A stretch of 44,770 nt of DNA from Streptomyces aureocirculatus. Lineage in GTDB: Bacteria > Actinomycetota > Actinomycetes > Streptomycetales > Streptomycetaceae. The notes under the pieces are model-generated. The model was not told the origin of the DNA. It searched no databases and saw only the letters and a list, made by a program, of their open reading frames with translations. Shown piece after piece: positions 16,502 through 24,250 of the stretch (position 1 is the first letter of the stretch; each line of letters opens with the position of its first letter). A program made the translations under genes and the position numbers. The stretch covers positions 1 to 44,770 of the forward strand of contig NZ_JOAP01000059.1 of assembly GCF_000720475.1 (NCBI RefSeq), written 5' to 3'.

Positions 16502-17218
16502 ATGGCAGACGACAGCAGGACCTCCTCACCCCGCCGCCGCTACCGCGACCAGGTGCGCGCCGAGATCAAGGAGGCCGCGCTGGAGCAGATCAGGGCGGGC
16601 GGCGCCCCCGCGCTCAGCCTCAACGCCGTGGCCAAGGGGCTCGGCCTCACAGGACCGGCCCTCTACAAGTACTTCCGCAGGCGTGACGACCTCCTCACGG
16701 AGCTCATCCGCGACGGCTACGACGCCGCGGCCGCCGCCATGAGCGACGCCGCCGACCACACCGCCGGCGCGCCGCCCCGGGAGCGGCTGCACGCCCTCGC
16801 CACCGCCTTCCGCACCTGGGCCACCGGCGCGCCGCACGTCTACCAGCTCCTCGCGGGCACCCCGTCCCCCGGCTACCAGGCGCCGCCCGAGACCGTCGCC
16901 CGCGCCCGCGCCGTGCTCGGCCCGCTGCTCGGCGTGCTCGGGCAGGGCGACTGCCGGGGCGCGGCCCTCGCGCTGCGTGCGGAGATGCGGTTCTGGCTGA
17001 ACGGGAGCCCGCCCGTCGAGGAGTGGGTCAGGAGCTGGGCCCCGGACGCCGACGCGGCCACCGCCCTCGCCGGGACGGTGACGGCCTGGGCCCGGCTGCA
17101 CGGCGTCGTCGGCCTCGAAGTGCAGGGCCTGTTCCAAGGAATGGGGCACCGCCCCGGCACGCTCCTGCACGCCGAGATGGAGGACCTGGCGGACGCGATG
17201 GGACTGCCCGCCGCCTGA
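16502..17218 (+). CDS. TetR/AcrR-family regulator of the divergent oxidoreductase
   Basis: 238 residues. The N-terminal HTH (about 15-65) reads RAEIKEAALEQIRAGG, then ALSLNAVAKGLGLTGPALYKYFRRRDDLL; the C-terminal part is a ligand-binding helical bundle of the WHG type (FRTWATGAPHVYQLLAGTP). ATG 16502 has AAGGAG eight bases upstream, preferred over GTG 16481. Two copies of GTTAGA-N3-TCTAAC in the shared promoter region strongly suggest that it represses both itself and the quinone oxidoreductase. No TTA codons or oddities were seen. It is followed by a 125-base gap to the convergent GH3 gene. Confidence 0.88.
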   Translation: MADDSRTSSPRRRYRDQVRAEIKEAALEQIRAGGAPALSLNAVAKGLGLTGPALYKYFRRRDDLLTELIRDGYDAAAAAMSDAADHTAGAPPRERLHALATAFRTWATGAPHVYQLLAGTPSPGYQAPPETVARARAVLGPLLGVLGQGDCRGAALALRAEMRFWLNGSPPVEEWVRSWAPDADAATALAGTVTAWARLHGVVGLEVQGLFQGMGHRPGTLLHAEMEDLADAMGLPAA

Positions 17219-17343
17219 CGCGGGCGGCTCGATCGGTTCGGTGGACCCGGCGGCCCTCGCCCCGTCCGCACAGGACGGGTGCGGGAGCTCGCCGAGGACA
17301 AGGTGTTCGGGGCGACCACGCTGGAACGGGGCTGAGCCCCGGC

Positions 17344-19671
17344 TCAGGTCACCGTCAGCGTCCCCTTGGCCTTGGCCGTGGAGCTGTTGCCCACGTACAG
17401 GTCGAACCTGCCTTCCTCGACGAGGAACTCGCCGTGCGGGTCGTTCGTCCAGAAGCCCAGGTCCTCGGCGCCGACGCGGAAGCGGACGACGGTGGAGCGG
17501 CCCGCGCCGAGCGTGACCCGCCGGAAGCCGCGCAGCTTGCGCACCGGCTGCGTGATGCTCGCCGCGAGGTCGTGGACGTACAACTGGACGACCTCGTCGC
17601 CCTTGCGGTCGCCGGTGTTGGAGACGGTGACCGACACCTCCAGGGTGTCGCCCGCGCGCAGGGCGCCCGCCGGGACGGAGGTACGGCTGAGCTTCGGCGC
17701 GCCGAGCTCGAACGCCGTGTAGCTCAAGCCGTGGCCGAAGGGGAACTGCGGGTCCGGCGGCAGGTCCAGATACTTCGACGAGTACTTGTTGTCGGCGTCG
17801 TAGGGGCGCCCGGTCGACTCGTGGTTGTAGTGGACCGGGATCTGGCCGACCGTCCGCGGGAAGGACACGGGCAGCTTGCCACCGGGGTTGACCTTGCCGA
17901 ACAGCACGTCGGCGATGGCGTTCCCGGCCTCGATGCCGGGGTGCCAGGCCTCGAGGACCGCGGGCGTGTCCGCGAGCCAGCCGCCCATCGTCAGCGGGCG
18001 GCCGTTCACGAGGACGACCACGAACGGCCTGCCGGTCCTCGCGATCGCCCGTACGAGCCGCTCCTGCCCGCCCGGCAGGCCGATGTCACTGCGGGCCGCC
18101 GCCTCGCCGCTCATCGCGGGCGGCTCGCCCACGACGACGACCGTCACATCGGCGGCCTTCGCCGCGGCGACCGCGGCCGGGATACCACCGGTGTCCCCTC
18201 TCTCGGGGCTCTCGGGGCTCTCGGGGCTCTCGGGGCCGACGCCGCGCGCGTACGTCACCCTCGCGTGCGGTGCCGCCCGCCGCACCGCGTCGAGGACCTT
18301 CACCGAGGGGTACTTCTCGGCGGCGGCCGGGACCACCCAGGTGCCCAGCAGATCGTCGGAGTTCCCGAACGGGCCGACGACGGCGATCGAGCCGACCGAG
18401 GTCTTGAGCGGCAGGGTCCCGCCCTCGTTCTTCAGGAGCACCATCGAGCGGGCCGCGGTGTCGCGGGCGGCCTCGCGGGCGGCGGCGGTCGGCCCGCCGA
18501 TCGCCTCGTCCTCGTCCACGTACGGGTTCTCGAAGAGACCGAGGGCGAACTTCAGACGCAGGACGCGGGCGACCGCGTCGTCCAGGCGGTGCTCGCTGAT
18601 CCTCCCCTCGCGCACCAGCTTCCTGCCGTGCTCGCGCAGACTGGTGCTGACCATCTCCATGTCGACGCCCGCGTTCAGTGAGAGCCGGGCCGCCGCCGCG
18701 CCGTCCTCGGCGAAGCCGTGCGCGATCAGCTCCTGGACACCGTTCCAGTCGCTGACGACGACGCCGTCGAAACGCCACTCCTCCTTGAGGATGCCGGTCA
18801 GGGTGTGGGAGTTGCCGTGCGCGGGGACACCGCCGACGGTGTTGAAGGACGCCATGACCGTGGCAGCGCCCGCGTCCAGGGCCGCCTTGAACGGCGGCAG
18901 ATAGAGATTGCGCAGCCGTGACTCCGACACGTCGACCGTGTTGTAGTCCCGCCCGCCCTCGGCCCCGCCGTAGGCCACGAAGTGCTTGGCGCAGGCGGCG
19001 AGCCGGTCCTTGGCGCCGTACCCGTGCCCCGGGCCCTGGTAGCCCTCGACCTTGGCGGCCGCGAACACGGACGTCAGATACGGGTCCTCGCCCGAACCCT
19101 CGGCGATCCGGCCCCAGCGCGGCTCGCGCGTGACGTCCATCATCGGCGAGAACGCCCAGTGCACGCCGTTGGACCTGGCCTCCTTCGCGGACACCTCGGC
19201 GTCCTTCCGCGCCACGTCCGGATCGAAGCTCGCGGCCTGCGCCAGCGGGATCGGGAACGTCGTCCAGAAACCGTGGATCACATCGAGGCCGAACAGCAGC
19301 GGGATGCCGAGACGGGACTCCTCGACCGCGATGCGCTGCAGGGCGTTGCTGCTCCGCGCGCCGAAGATCGAGAGCACCGAGCCGAGCCGCCCGGCCCGTG
19401 CCGCGTCCTCGGCCTCCTTGGTCCCGCCGCCGCCCGGACCGGTGTCCCAGGACCAGGCGAGCTGCTGGAGCTGGCCGAGCTTCTCTTCGACAGTCATACG
19501 GTCGAGGAGCCGCCGGACCTTTCGGTCGTACGGGGTCCCGCGGTCCTCGGCGGCGCGGCCCGGAGCCGGAGAAGCGGGTGCGGCCTCGGCGGTCGTGGAG
19601 CTCAGGGCACCACCCGCGACGGCGGTGGAGCCCATCGCGGTCAGCAGAGTACGCCTTCGTACATCACGCAT
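17344..19671 (-). CDS. Secreted GH3 beta-glucosidase (BglX-like), Tat-type signal
   Basis: 775 residues. The N-terminus RDVRRRTLLTAMGS followed by a hydrophobic Ala/Gly stretch is a twin-arginine-like signal. The GH3 N-domain has KHFVAYG (K229-H230), GRIAEGSGEDPYL and the nucleophile D308 in GVVVSDWN. The alpha/beta-sandwich domain follows, with VVVGEPPAMSGEAAARSDIGLP; the Glu before AAARSD corresponds to the acid/base of BglX-type enzymes. A C-terminal fibronectin-III-like domain (about 660-775) includes GDEVVQLYVHD. It should release glucose from beta-linked oligosaccharides outside the cell. The gene carries a short SPESPE repeat between domains, from 9-bp DNA repeats at about 18200-18236. 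It is divergent from the SoxR-box ABC gene. Confidence 0.92.
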   Translation of the reverse strand: MRDVRRRTLLTAMGSTAVAGGALSSTTAEAAPASPAPGRAAEDRGTPYDRKVRRLLDRMTVEEKLGQLQQLAWSWDTGPGGGGTKEAEDAARAGRLGSVLSIFGARSSNALQRIAVEESRLGIPLLFGLDVIHGFWTTFPIPLAQAASFDPDVARKDAEVSAKEARSNGVHWAFSPMMDVTREPRWGRIAEGSGEDPYLTSVFAAAKVEGYQGPGHGYGAKDRLAACAKHFVAYGGAEGGRDYNTVDVSESRLRNLYLPPFKAALDAGAATVMASFNTVGGVPAHGNSHTLTGILKEEWRFDGVVVSDWNGVQELIAHGFAEDGAAAARLSLNAGVDMEMVSTSLREHGRKLVREGRISEHRLDDAVARVLRLKFALGLFENPYVDEDEAIGGPTAAAREAARDTAARSMVLLKNEGGTLPLKTSVGSIAVVGPFGNSDDLLGTWVVPAAAEKYPSVKVLDAVRRAAPHARVTYARGVGPESPESPESPERGDTGGIPAAVAAAKAADVTVVVVGEPPAMSGEAAARSDIGLPGGQERLVRAIARTGRPFVVVLVNGRPLTMGGWLADTPAVLEAWHPGIEAGNAIADVLFGKVNPGGKLPVSFPRTVGQIPVHYNHESTGRPYDADNKYSSKYLDLPPDPQFPFGHGLSYTAFELGAPKLSRTSVPAGALRAGDTLEVSVTVSNTGDRKGDEVVQLYVHDLAASITQPVRKLRGFRRVTLGAGRSTVVRFRVGAEDLGFWTNDPHGEFLVEEGRFDLYVGNSSTAKAKGTLTVT

Positions 19672-19824
19672 GCGTTCGCCTTCTCACGTTCAGGACACGA
19701 GTAACCGGAGTGGTGCGCTCAAGAGTTGAAGCGAAAGTACGTGCCGGTTACAGGCGGGTCAACAGACACGACAGAGGTACGGGGGACGGAGGGAACCGGG
19801 GAGTGCGATCGGATGGTGTCGTGC

Positions 19825-19855
19825 TTGACCTCGACATAACTTGAGGTTCTACGGT
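19825..19855 (+). promoter_or_regulatory. SoxR box within a 19-bp-spaced promoter
   Basis: CCTCGACATAACTTGAGG (19829-19846) matches the enterobacterial SoxR box CCTCAAGTTAACTTGAGG at 15 of 18 positions. It lies between a -35 TTGACC (19825-19830) and a -10 TACGGT (19850-19855), separated by exactly 19 bp, the over-long spacer typical of MerR-family-activated promoters. The -10 ends 7 bases before ATG 19863, so the transcript should be leaderless or nearly so. Confidence 0.8.
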
Positions 19856-19862
19856 GCTGCAC

Positions 19863-21767
19863 ATGAGCATGGAGACGACAGCCTGGACCCAACTGCACAG
19901 CGTCATGAACGCAGAGCAGGAACGCCGACCCTTCGCCCGCGCCACCGTGCGCCGCATCGCCGCCTTCGCCGCCCCGCACCGGCGCCGCATCATCCAGTTC
20001 GTCCTGCTGAGCGTCGTGACCGCGCTGCTCGCCGTCGCGACTCCCGTGCTCGCCGGGCGGGTCGTGAACGCGATCGTGTCCGGCGAGCAGTCCTCGACCG
20101 TCGTCCGCTACGCGGTGCTCATCGCCGTCATCGCGGTCGCCGAGGCCGGACTCGGGCTGCTCGGCCGCTGGCTGTCGGCCAACCTGGGCGAGGAGTTGAT
20201 CCTCGACCTGCGCACCGCCGTCTTCGACCACGTACAGCGCATGCCCGTCGCCTTCTTCACCCGCACCCGCACCGGGGCGCTCGTCAGCCGCCTCAACAAC
20301 GACGTGATCGGCGCGCAGCGGGCGTTCAGCAACACGCTCTCCGGCGTCGTGTCCAACTTCGTCACGCTGCTCCTCACCCTCGGCGTGATGCTCGCCCTCT
20401 CCTGGCAGATCACGCTCCTCGCCCTGGTGCTGCTCCCGGTGTTCGTGGTGCCCGCGCGCCGCATGGGCACCCGGATGGCGCAATTGCAGCGTGAGGCCGC
20501 GCACCACAACGCGGCCATGGGCACCCGCATGACCGAACGGTTCTCGGCGCCCGGCGCCACGCTCATCAAGCTGTTCGGGCGGCCCGCCGACGAGTCCGCC
20601 GAGTTCGCCGCGCGGGCCCGCCGGGTACGGGACATCGGCGTCCGCACAGCCATGGCACAGTCCGCCTTCATCACCGCCCTCACCCTGGTGTCCGCCCTCG
20701 CGCTCGCCCTCGTCTACGGCCTCGGCGGCTACTTCGCACTCGAAAACACCCTGGAGCCGGGCGCCGTCGTCGCGCTCGCCCTGCTCCTGACCCGGCTGTA
20801 CGCGCCGCTGACAGCCCTTGCCGGTGCGCGCGTCGAGGTGATGAGCGCCCTGGTGAGCTTCGAGCGGGTCTTCGAAGTCCTGGACCTGAAGCCGCTGATC
20901 GACGAGAAGCCGGACGCGCGCAGGGTGCCCGAGGGGCCGGTCGCCGTGGAGTTCGAGGACGTCCGCTTCGGCTACCCCGCCGCCGACAAGGTCTCCCTCG
21001 CCTCCCTGGAGGAGGTCGCAACCCTGGACGGCCGCGGTGGCGCCGAGGTCCTGCACGGCGTCTCCTTCCGGGCCGAGCCCGGCCAGACCGTCGCGCTCGT
21101 CGGGTCCTCCGGCGCGGGCAAGTCGACCGTCGCGCAACTCCTTCCGCGCCTCTACGACGCCGACTCCGGTGTCGTGCGCGTCGGCGGACACGACGTACGC
21201 GAGCTGGCCGCCGAATCCCTGCGCGACACCATCGGCATGGTCACCCAGGACGGCCACCTCTTCCACGAGTCGGTACGGGCCAACCTGCTCCTCGCCCGCC
21301 CCGGCGCGGACGAGGACGAGCTGTGGGACGTGCTGCGCCGGGCCCGCCTCGACGCGCTGGTGCGCTCGCTGCCCGACGGCCTGGACACGGTGGTCGGGGA
21401 GCGCGGCTACCGGCTCTCCGGCGGTGAGCGGCAGCGGATGACCATCGCGCGGCTGCTGCTCGCCCGGCAGCGCGTGGTGATCCTCGACGAGGCGACGGCG
21501 CACCTCGACAACACCTCCGAGGCCGCGGTGCAGGAAGCCCTCGCCGAGGCGCTCTCGGACCGCACGGCCGTGGTCATCGCACACCGCCTGTCGACGGTGC
21601 GCTCCGCCGACCAGATCCTCGTGGTGGAGGAAGGGCGGATCGTGGAGCGCGGCACGCACGAGGAACTGCTCGACGCCGGGGGCCGCTACGAGGAGCTGTA
21701 CCGGACCCAGTTCGCGGGCAAGGCGGAAGGCCGGGCGGACGGTGACGGGGTGGTGGTCGCCGCGTAG
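19863..21767 (+). CDS. ABC exporter (fused permease-ATPase), predicted SoxR target
   Basis: About 634 residues. Six hydrophobic segments lie between 30 and 320, followed by an ATPase domain with Walker A GSSGAGKST, Q-loop MVTQDGHLF, signature LSGGERQR, Walker B VVILDEATAHLD and H-loop VIAHRLSTV. ATG 19863 is chosen because the -10 box ends seven bases before it; GTG 19854 would lie inside the -10. The promoter carries a SoxR box. In S. coelicolor the SoxR regulon is known to include an ABC transporter gene and answers redox-cycling compounds such as actinorhodin, so this exporter probably pumps redox-active metabolites or xenobiotics (inference). The 3' end is followed at once by a 24-bp tandem repeat. 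Confidence 0.88.
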   Translation: MSMETTAWTQLHSVMNAEQERRPFARATVRRIAAFAAPHRRRIIQFVLLSVVTALLAVATPVLAGRVVNAIVSGEQSSTVVRYAVLIAVIAVAEAGLGLLGRWLSANLGEELILDLRTAVFDHVQRMPVAFFTRTRTGALVSRLNNDVIGAQRAFSNTLSGVVSNFVTLLLTLGVMLALSWQITLLALVLLPVFVVPARRMGTRMAQLQREAAHHNAAMGTRMTERFSAPGATLIKLFGRPADESAEFAARARRVRDIGVRTAMAQSAFITALTLVSALALALVYGLGGYFALENTLEPGAVVALALLLTRLYAPLTALAGARVEVMSALVSFERVFEVLDLKPLIDEKPDARRVPEGPVAVEFEDVRFGYPAADKVSLASLEEVATLDGRGGAEVLHGVSFRAEPGQTVALVGSSGAGKSTVAQLLPRLYDADSGVVRVGGHDVRELAAESLRDTIGMVTQDGHLFHESVRANLLLARPGADEDELWDVLRRARLDALVRSLPDGLDTVVGERGYRLSGGERQRMTIARLLLARQRVVILDEATAHLDNTSEAAVQEALAEALSDRTAVVIAHRLSTVRSADQILVVEEGRIVERGTHEELLDAGGRYEELYRTQFAGKAEGRADGDGVVVAA

Positions 21768-21772
21768 GCCCC

Positions 21773-21844
21773 CGGGCCGGATGGTGGCGCGGGCGCCGGG
21801 TCGGATGGTGGCGCGGGCGCCGGGCCGGATGGTGGCGACGGCGC
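21773..21844. repeat. Three-copy 24-bp tandem repeat after the ABC gene
   Basis: The units at 21773-21796, 21797-21820 and 21821-21844 share CCGGG(C/T)CGGATGGTGGCG and differ at two or three positions. It begins 5 bases after the ABC stop codon and ends 72 bases before the tetR start. Confidence 0.85.
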
Positions 21845-21878
21845 CCGGCGTGGCACTCTGTTTGCAGTGGTCACATGG

Positions 21879-21888
21879 CAGTACTGCG
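21879..21888. promoter_or_regulatory. Short palindrome upstream of tetR, candidate operator
   Basis: GCAGTACTGC is a perfect 10-bp palindrome 28 bases before the ATG of the TetR gene, with another GCAGT half site at 21865-21869. A role in autoregulation is possible, but the site is short. Confidence 0.35.
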
Positions 21889-21916
21889 GATGAAGTAGCA
21901 GAGGGAGAGGACCCCC

Positions 21917-22486
21917 ATGCGGCAGAACCCGGCCCGGCGCACCGCGCTCCTCGACGCCGCCATCGAGGTGCTCGCGCGTGAGGGGTCCCGCGGCCTCACG
22001 CTGCGGGCCCTGGACGCGGAGGCCGCGGTGCCCAAGGGCACCGCGAGCAACTACTTCCCGCACCGCGCGGAACTCCTCGCGCAGGTCATGCGGCGCATCC
22101 TGGTACGGCTCACGCCGGAGGAGAACGCGCTCGCCGACACCATGCGCGCCCAGGTGTCCACGGAGCTCGTGAGCACGCTCCTCAAGCAGCTCGTGGAGCG
22201 CACACGCGCCGACCGCAGCAGCCATCTCGCGCTCCTGGAGCTCCGCCTGGAGGCGACGCGCCGCCCGGAACTGCACGCCGAGCTGACGCGGTTCATGGCC
22301 GAGCAGCTCGACGCCAACATCGCGTTCCACCTCGGCGCCGGACTGCCCGGCGACCGCACCGGAGTCGTGCTGCTCTACCTCGCCATGCTGGGCCTGATCG
22401 TGGACGACCTCACGGTGCCCGACCTGCTCGCGCCGCACTCGACCGACAAGCTCATCGAGGAACTCGCGCAGCGGGTGCTGCGGTGA
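21917..22486 (+). CDS. TetR/AcrR-family transcriptional regulator
   Basis: 189 residues. HTH at 8-55: ALLDAAIEVLAREG, then GLTLRALDAEAAVPKGTASNY, where the canonical recognition helix Y-x-Y/H-F is present as NYFPHRAELL. The rest is a helical ligand/dimer domain. AGAGGGAGAGGA precedes the ATG. The stop overlaps the start of the racemase-like gene (GTGA), so the two are translationally coupled and are probably controlled together. The ligand is unknown. Confidence 0.88.
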   Translation: MRQNPARRTALLDAAIEVLAREGSRGLTLRALDAEAAVPKGTASNYFPHRAELLAQVMRRILVRLTPEENALADTMRAQVSTELVSTLLKQLVERTRADRSSHLALLELRLEATRRPELHAELTRFMAEQLDANIAFHLGAGLPGDRTGVVLLYLAMLGLIVDDLTVPDLLAPHSTDKLIEELAQRVLR

Positions 22487-23157
22487 CCGTCGAGACCAGG
22501 GACGAGCGGTCACGGATGACCCTGGCCCTGCTGCACACCTCACCCGTCCACATCCCCGTCTTCGACGCGCTGCGCGACGCGGACCACCCCGGCCTCCGGC
22601 TGCGCCACGTCGTCCACGAGGACCTCCTGGCCCGCGCGAGGACCCTCGGCGTGGACGCCGTCGCGGACGACGTCCACGCGGCGCTCGCCGAGGCCGCCAC
22701 GGGCGCCGACGCCGTGCTGTGCACCTGCTCGACCATCGGCGGCGTCGCCGAGTCGGGGGCTGTTGCCGGGGTGCCCGTGCTGCGCGTCGACCGTCCCATG
22801 GCGGCAGCCGCGGTGCGGGCGGGGCCTGCCGTCGCCGTCGTCGCCACGGTCGCCTCCACCCTGGAGCCGACCGCCGCCCTGGTCGCGGAGGAGGCCGCCC
22901 GCGCGGGGCACCCCGGTGACCGGCTCGACCTGCGCACCGTTCTGGTCGAGGGCGCCTGGGAGCGGTTCGCTGCGGGGGACCGCGAGGGGCATCTGCGGCT
23001 CGTCGCCGACGCCGTCGAGCGCGTCGCGGGAACGGTCGACGCGGTGGTCCTCGCCCAGGCGTCCATGGCCGACGCGGCCGACCGCGTGTCCGTCGCCGTA
23101 CCAGTGCTTGCCAGCCCCCGTACGGGACTCGCGGCGGCGGCCCGGCTCAGCGGCTGA
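22483..23157 (+). CDS. Aspartate/glutamate racemase-superfamily protein
   Basis: 224 residues. ADAVLCTCSTIGGVAE carries the first catalytic-type cysteine of the Asp/Glu/hydantoin racemase fold, and PVLRVDRPMAAAAV and VVATVASTLEPT follow the family's beta/alpha pattern. In the second half the motif DAVVLAQASMADAAD has Ala where racemases have the second catalytic Cys (usually GCT). A one-cysteine protein may therefore act as a decarboxylase or isomerase (like maleate isomerase relatives) rather than a racemase, or be inactive. GTG 22483 overlaps the tetR stop; ATG 22516 is an alternative. Confidence 0.7.
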   Translation: MTVETRDERSRMTLALLHTSPVHIPVFDALRDADHPGLRLRHVVHEDLLARARTLGVDAVADDVHAALAEAATGADAVLCTCSTIGGVAESGAVAGVPVLRVDRPMAAAAVRAGPAVAVVATVASTLEPTAALVAEEAARAGHPGDRLDLRTVLVEGAWERFAAGDREGHLRLVADAVERVAGTVDAVVLAQASMADAADRVSVAVPVLASPRTGLAAAARLSG

Positions 23158-23205
23158 ACCCGGGCCGGGACACCCGCCCACCGCCCGCCACCCGGCCCAG
23201 GCCCT

Positions 23206-23211
23206 AGGGTG
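23206..23211 (+). promoter_or_regulatory. -10 box of a leaderless gene
   Basis: TAGGGT ends six bases before ATG 23217, the usual geometry of leaderless streptomycete genes. No separate Shine-Dalgarno sequence is visible, and the -35 region is not recognisable. Confidence 0.45.
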
Positions 23212-23216
23212 CGACC

Positions 23217-23657
23217 ATGACCACATCCGGAGAAGCCGTGCTCAGCCCGACGGGCTGGGTGGCCCAGCAGGCCCGTCGCTACGAGGAGTCGGGCGGGACC
23301 GAGGGCACCACCATCCAGGGTGCCCCCTGCCTGCTGCTCGACTACAAGGGCCGTCGCACGGGGCAGTGGCGGCGCACCGTCCTCATCTACGGCCGCGACG
23401 GTGACGACTACCTGGTCGTGGCGTCCAACGGCGGCGCCGACGAGCACCCCCTGTGGTATCTGAACCTGCGCGACGAACCCGACGTCCGGCTGCGCGTGGA
23501 CACCGAACGGTTCGACGCCCGCGCGGAAACCCTTTCGGCGCAGGACAAGGAACGCGTCTGGCCGCACCTCGTCGACGTCTTCGCCCCGTACGCCGAGTAC
23601 CGGCTCAAGACCCGGCGTGACATCCCCGTCGTACGCCTGAGCCGCACCGACGGCTGA
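23217..23657 (+). CDS. F420-dependent nitroreductase-family (DDN-like) protein
   Basis: 146 residues. The pattern PCLLLDYKGRRTGQWRRTVLI then DYLVVASNGGADEHPLWYLNL is the hallmark of the deazaflavin (F420)-dependent nitroreductase family of split-barrel proteins. These bind F420H2 and reduce quinones, nitro compounds or unsaturated esters. The length matches the family. The start ATG follows a TAGGGT -10 box by six bases (leaderless). It stands alone between the racemase-like gene and the Pro-rich mini-gene. Confidence 0.88.
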   Translation: MTTSGEAVLSPTGWVAQQARRYEESGGTEGTTIQGAPCLLLDYKGRRTGQWRRTVLIYGRDGDDYLVVASNGGADEHPLWYLNLRDEPDVRLRVDTERFDARAETLSAQDKERVWPHLVDVFAPYAEYRLKTRRDIPVVRLSRTDG

Positions 23658-23866
23658 CCGCCCGCCTGCGCACCGCCTCCGCGCCGTCCCCGCGAGGACT
23701 CCGCGGGGACGGCGCGCCGCGGGTCCGTGGGCCGCGCGGACGCGTGGAGTCGCCGGGCGTGGGCACGCGAGGCGGGAGAGAGTGGAGCGGCCGGGCCCCG
23801 GCGCACGCCGTCCCCCGACGTGAGCCGACCCCGGCCACGAGCCGCCTCCGACCCGCTGGAGGAACC

Positions 23867-24112
23867 ATGACCCATCCGTTCCCCGACCCCGTACCACCGG
23901 CACCCACACCGGGCCCAGGTCCGAGCCCGGCACCGGGCCCGCCGCCCGACCCCTCGCAGCCCCCGAACCCGGAGCCGGACCCCGTCCCGCTGCCCCCGCC
24001 GGCACCGACGCCGAGGCCGCCGGGCCCTGACCCCGTGCCGCCACCGGAGCCGGAGCCCTCACCCATGGGACGGCCCGTGACGCCGGGAAGCGACACCCCC
24101 GGCCTGACGTAG
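23867..24112 (+). CDS. Proline-rich 81-residue protein of unknown function
   Basis: The ATG at 23867 has an excellent CTGGAGGAACC ribosome site. The protein opens MTHPFPDPVPPAP and is then almost entirely P-x-P repeats with Gly/Glu/Asp, ending MGRPVTPGSDTPGLT. There is no signal peptide, cysteine or membrane segment. It should be unfolded (polyproline II). I do not recognise a family and assign no role. The coding case rests on the ribosome site and the two terminator hairpins that follow; a chance Pro-rich frame in GC-rich DNA remains possible. Confidence 0.6.
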   Translation: MTHPFPDPVPPAPTPGPGPSPAPGPPPDPSQPPNPEPDPVPLPPPAPTPRPPGPDPVPPPEPEPSPMGRPVTPGSDTPGLT

Positions 24113-24141
24113 CGAGGCCCGGCAGTTGGGCGGCGACGGGC

Positions 24142-24174
24142 CCGGGCGGCCATGCGCGACGCCCGGCCGCCCGG
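24142..24174. terminator. First of two hairpins between convergent genes
   Basis: The 10-bp arms CCGGGCGGCC (24142-24151) and GGCCGCCCGG (24165-24174) flank a 13-base loop. Confidence 0.5.
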
Positions 24175-24180
24175 AGGCAC

Positions 24181-24210
24181 GCCCGGGCCGGGGCCCGCCC
24201 CGGCCCGGGC
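24181..24210. terminator. Bidirectional terminator between the Pro-rich gene and gnd
   Basis: Perfect 13-bp arms GCCCGGGCCGGGG/CCCCGGCCCGGGC with a 4-base loop lie 40 bases past the gnd stop (minus strand) and 69 past the Pro-rich stop. Confidence 0.75.
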
Positions 24211-24250
24211 GCCGACAGCCGTGGACGGCGACCCCCGCCCGCCGGAACCC

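Noticed and set aside
17219..17343. Short plus-strand frame ending RVRELAEDKVFGATTLERG before TGA at about 17333
   Set aside because: It could be the tail of a lost gene, but there is no start, no homology I recognise and only about 30 codons between two real genes.
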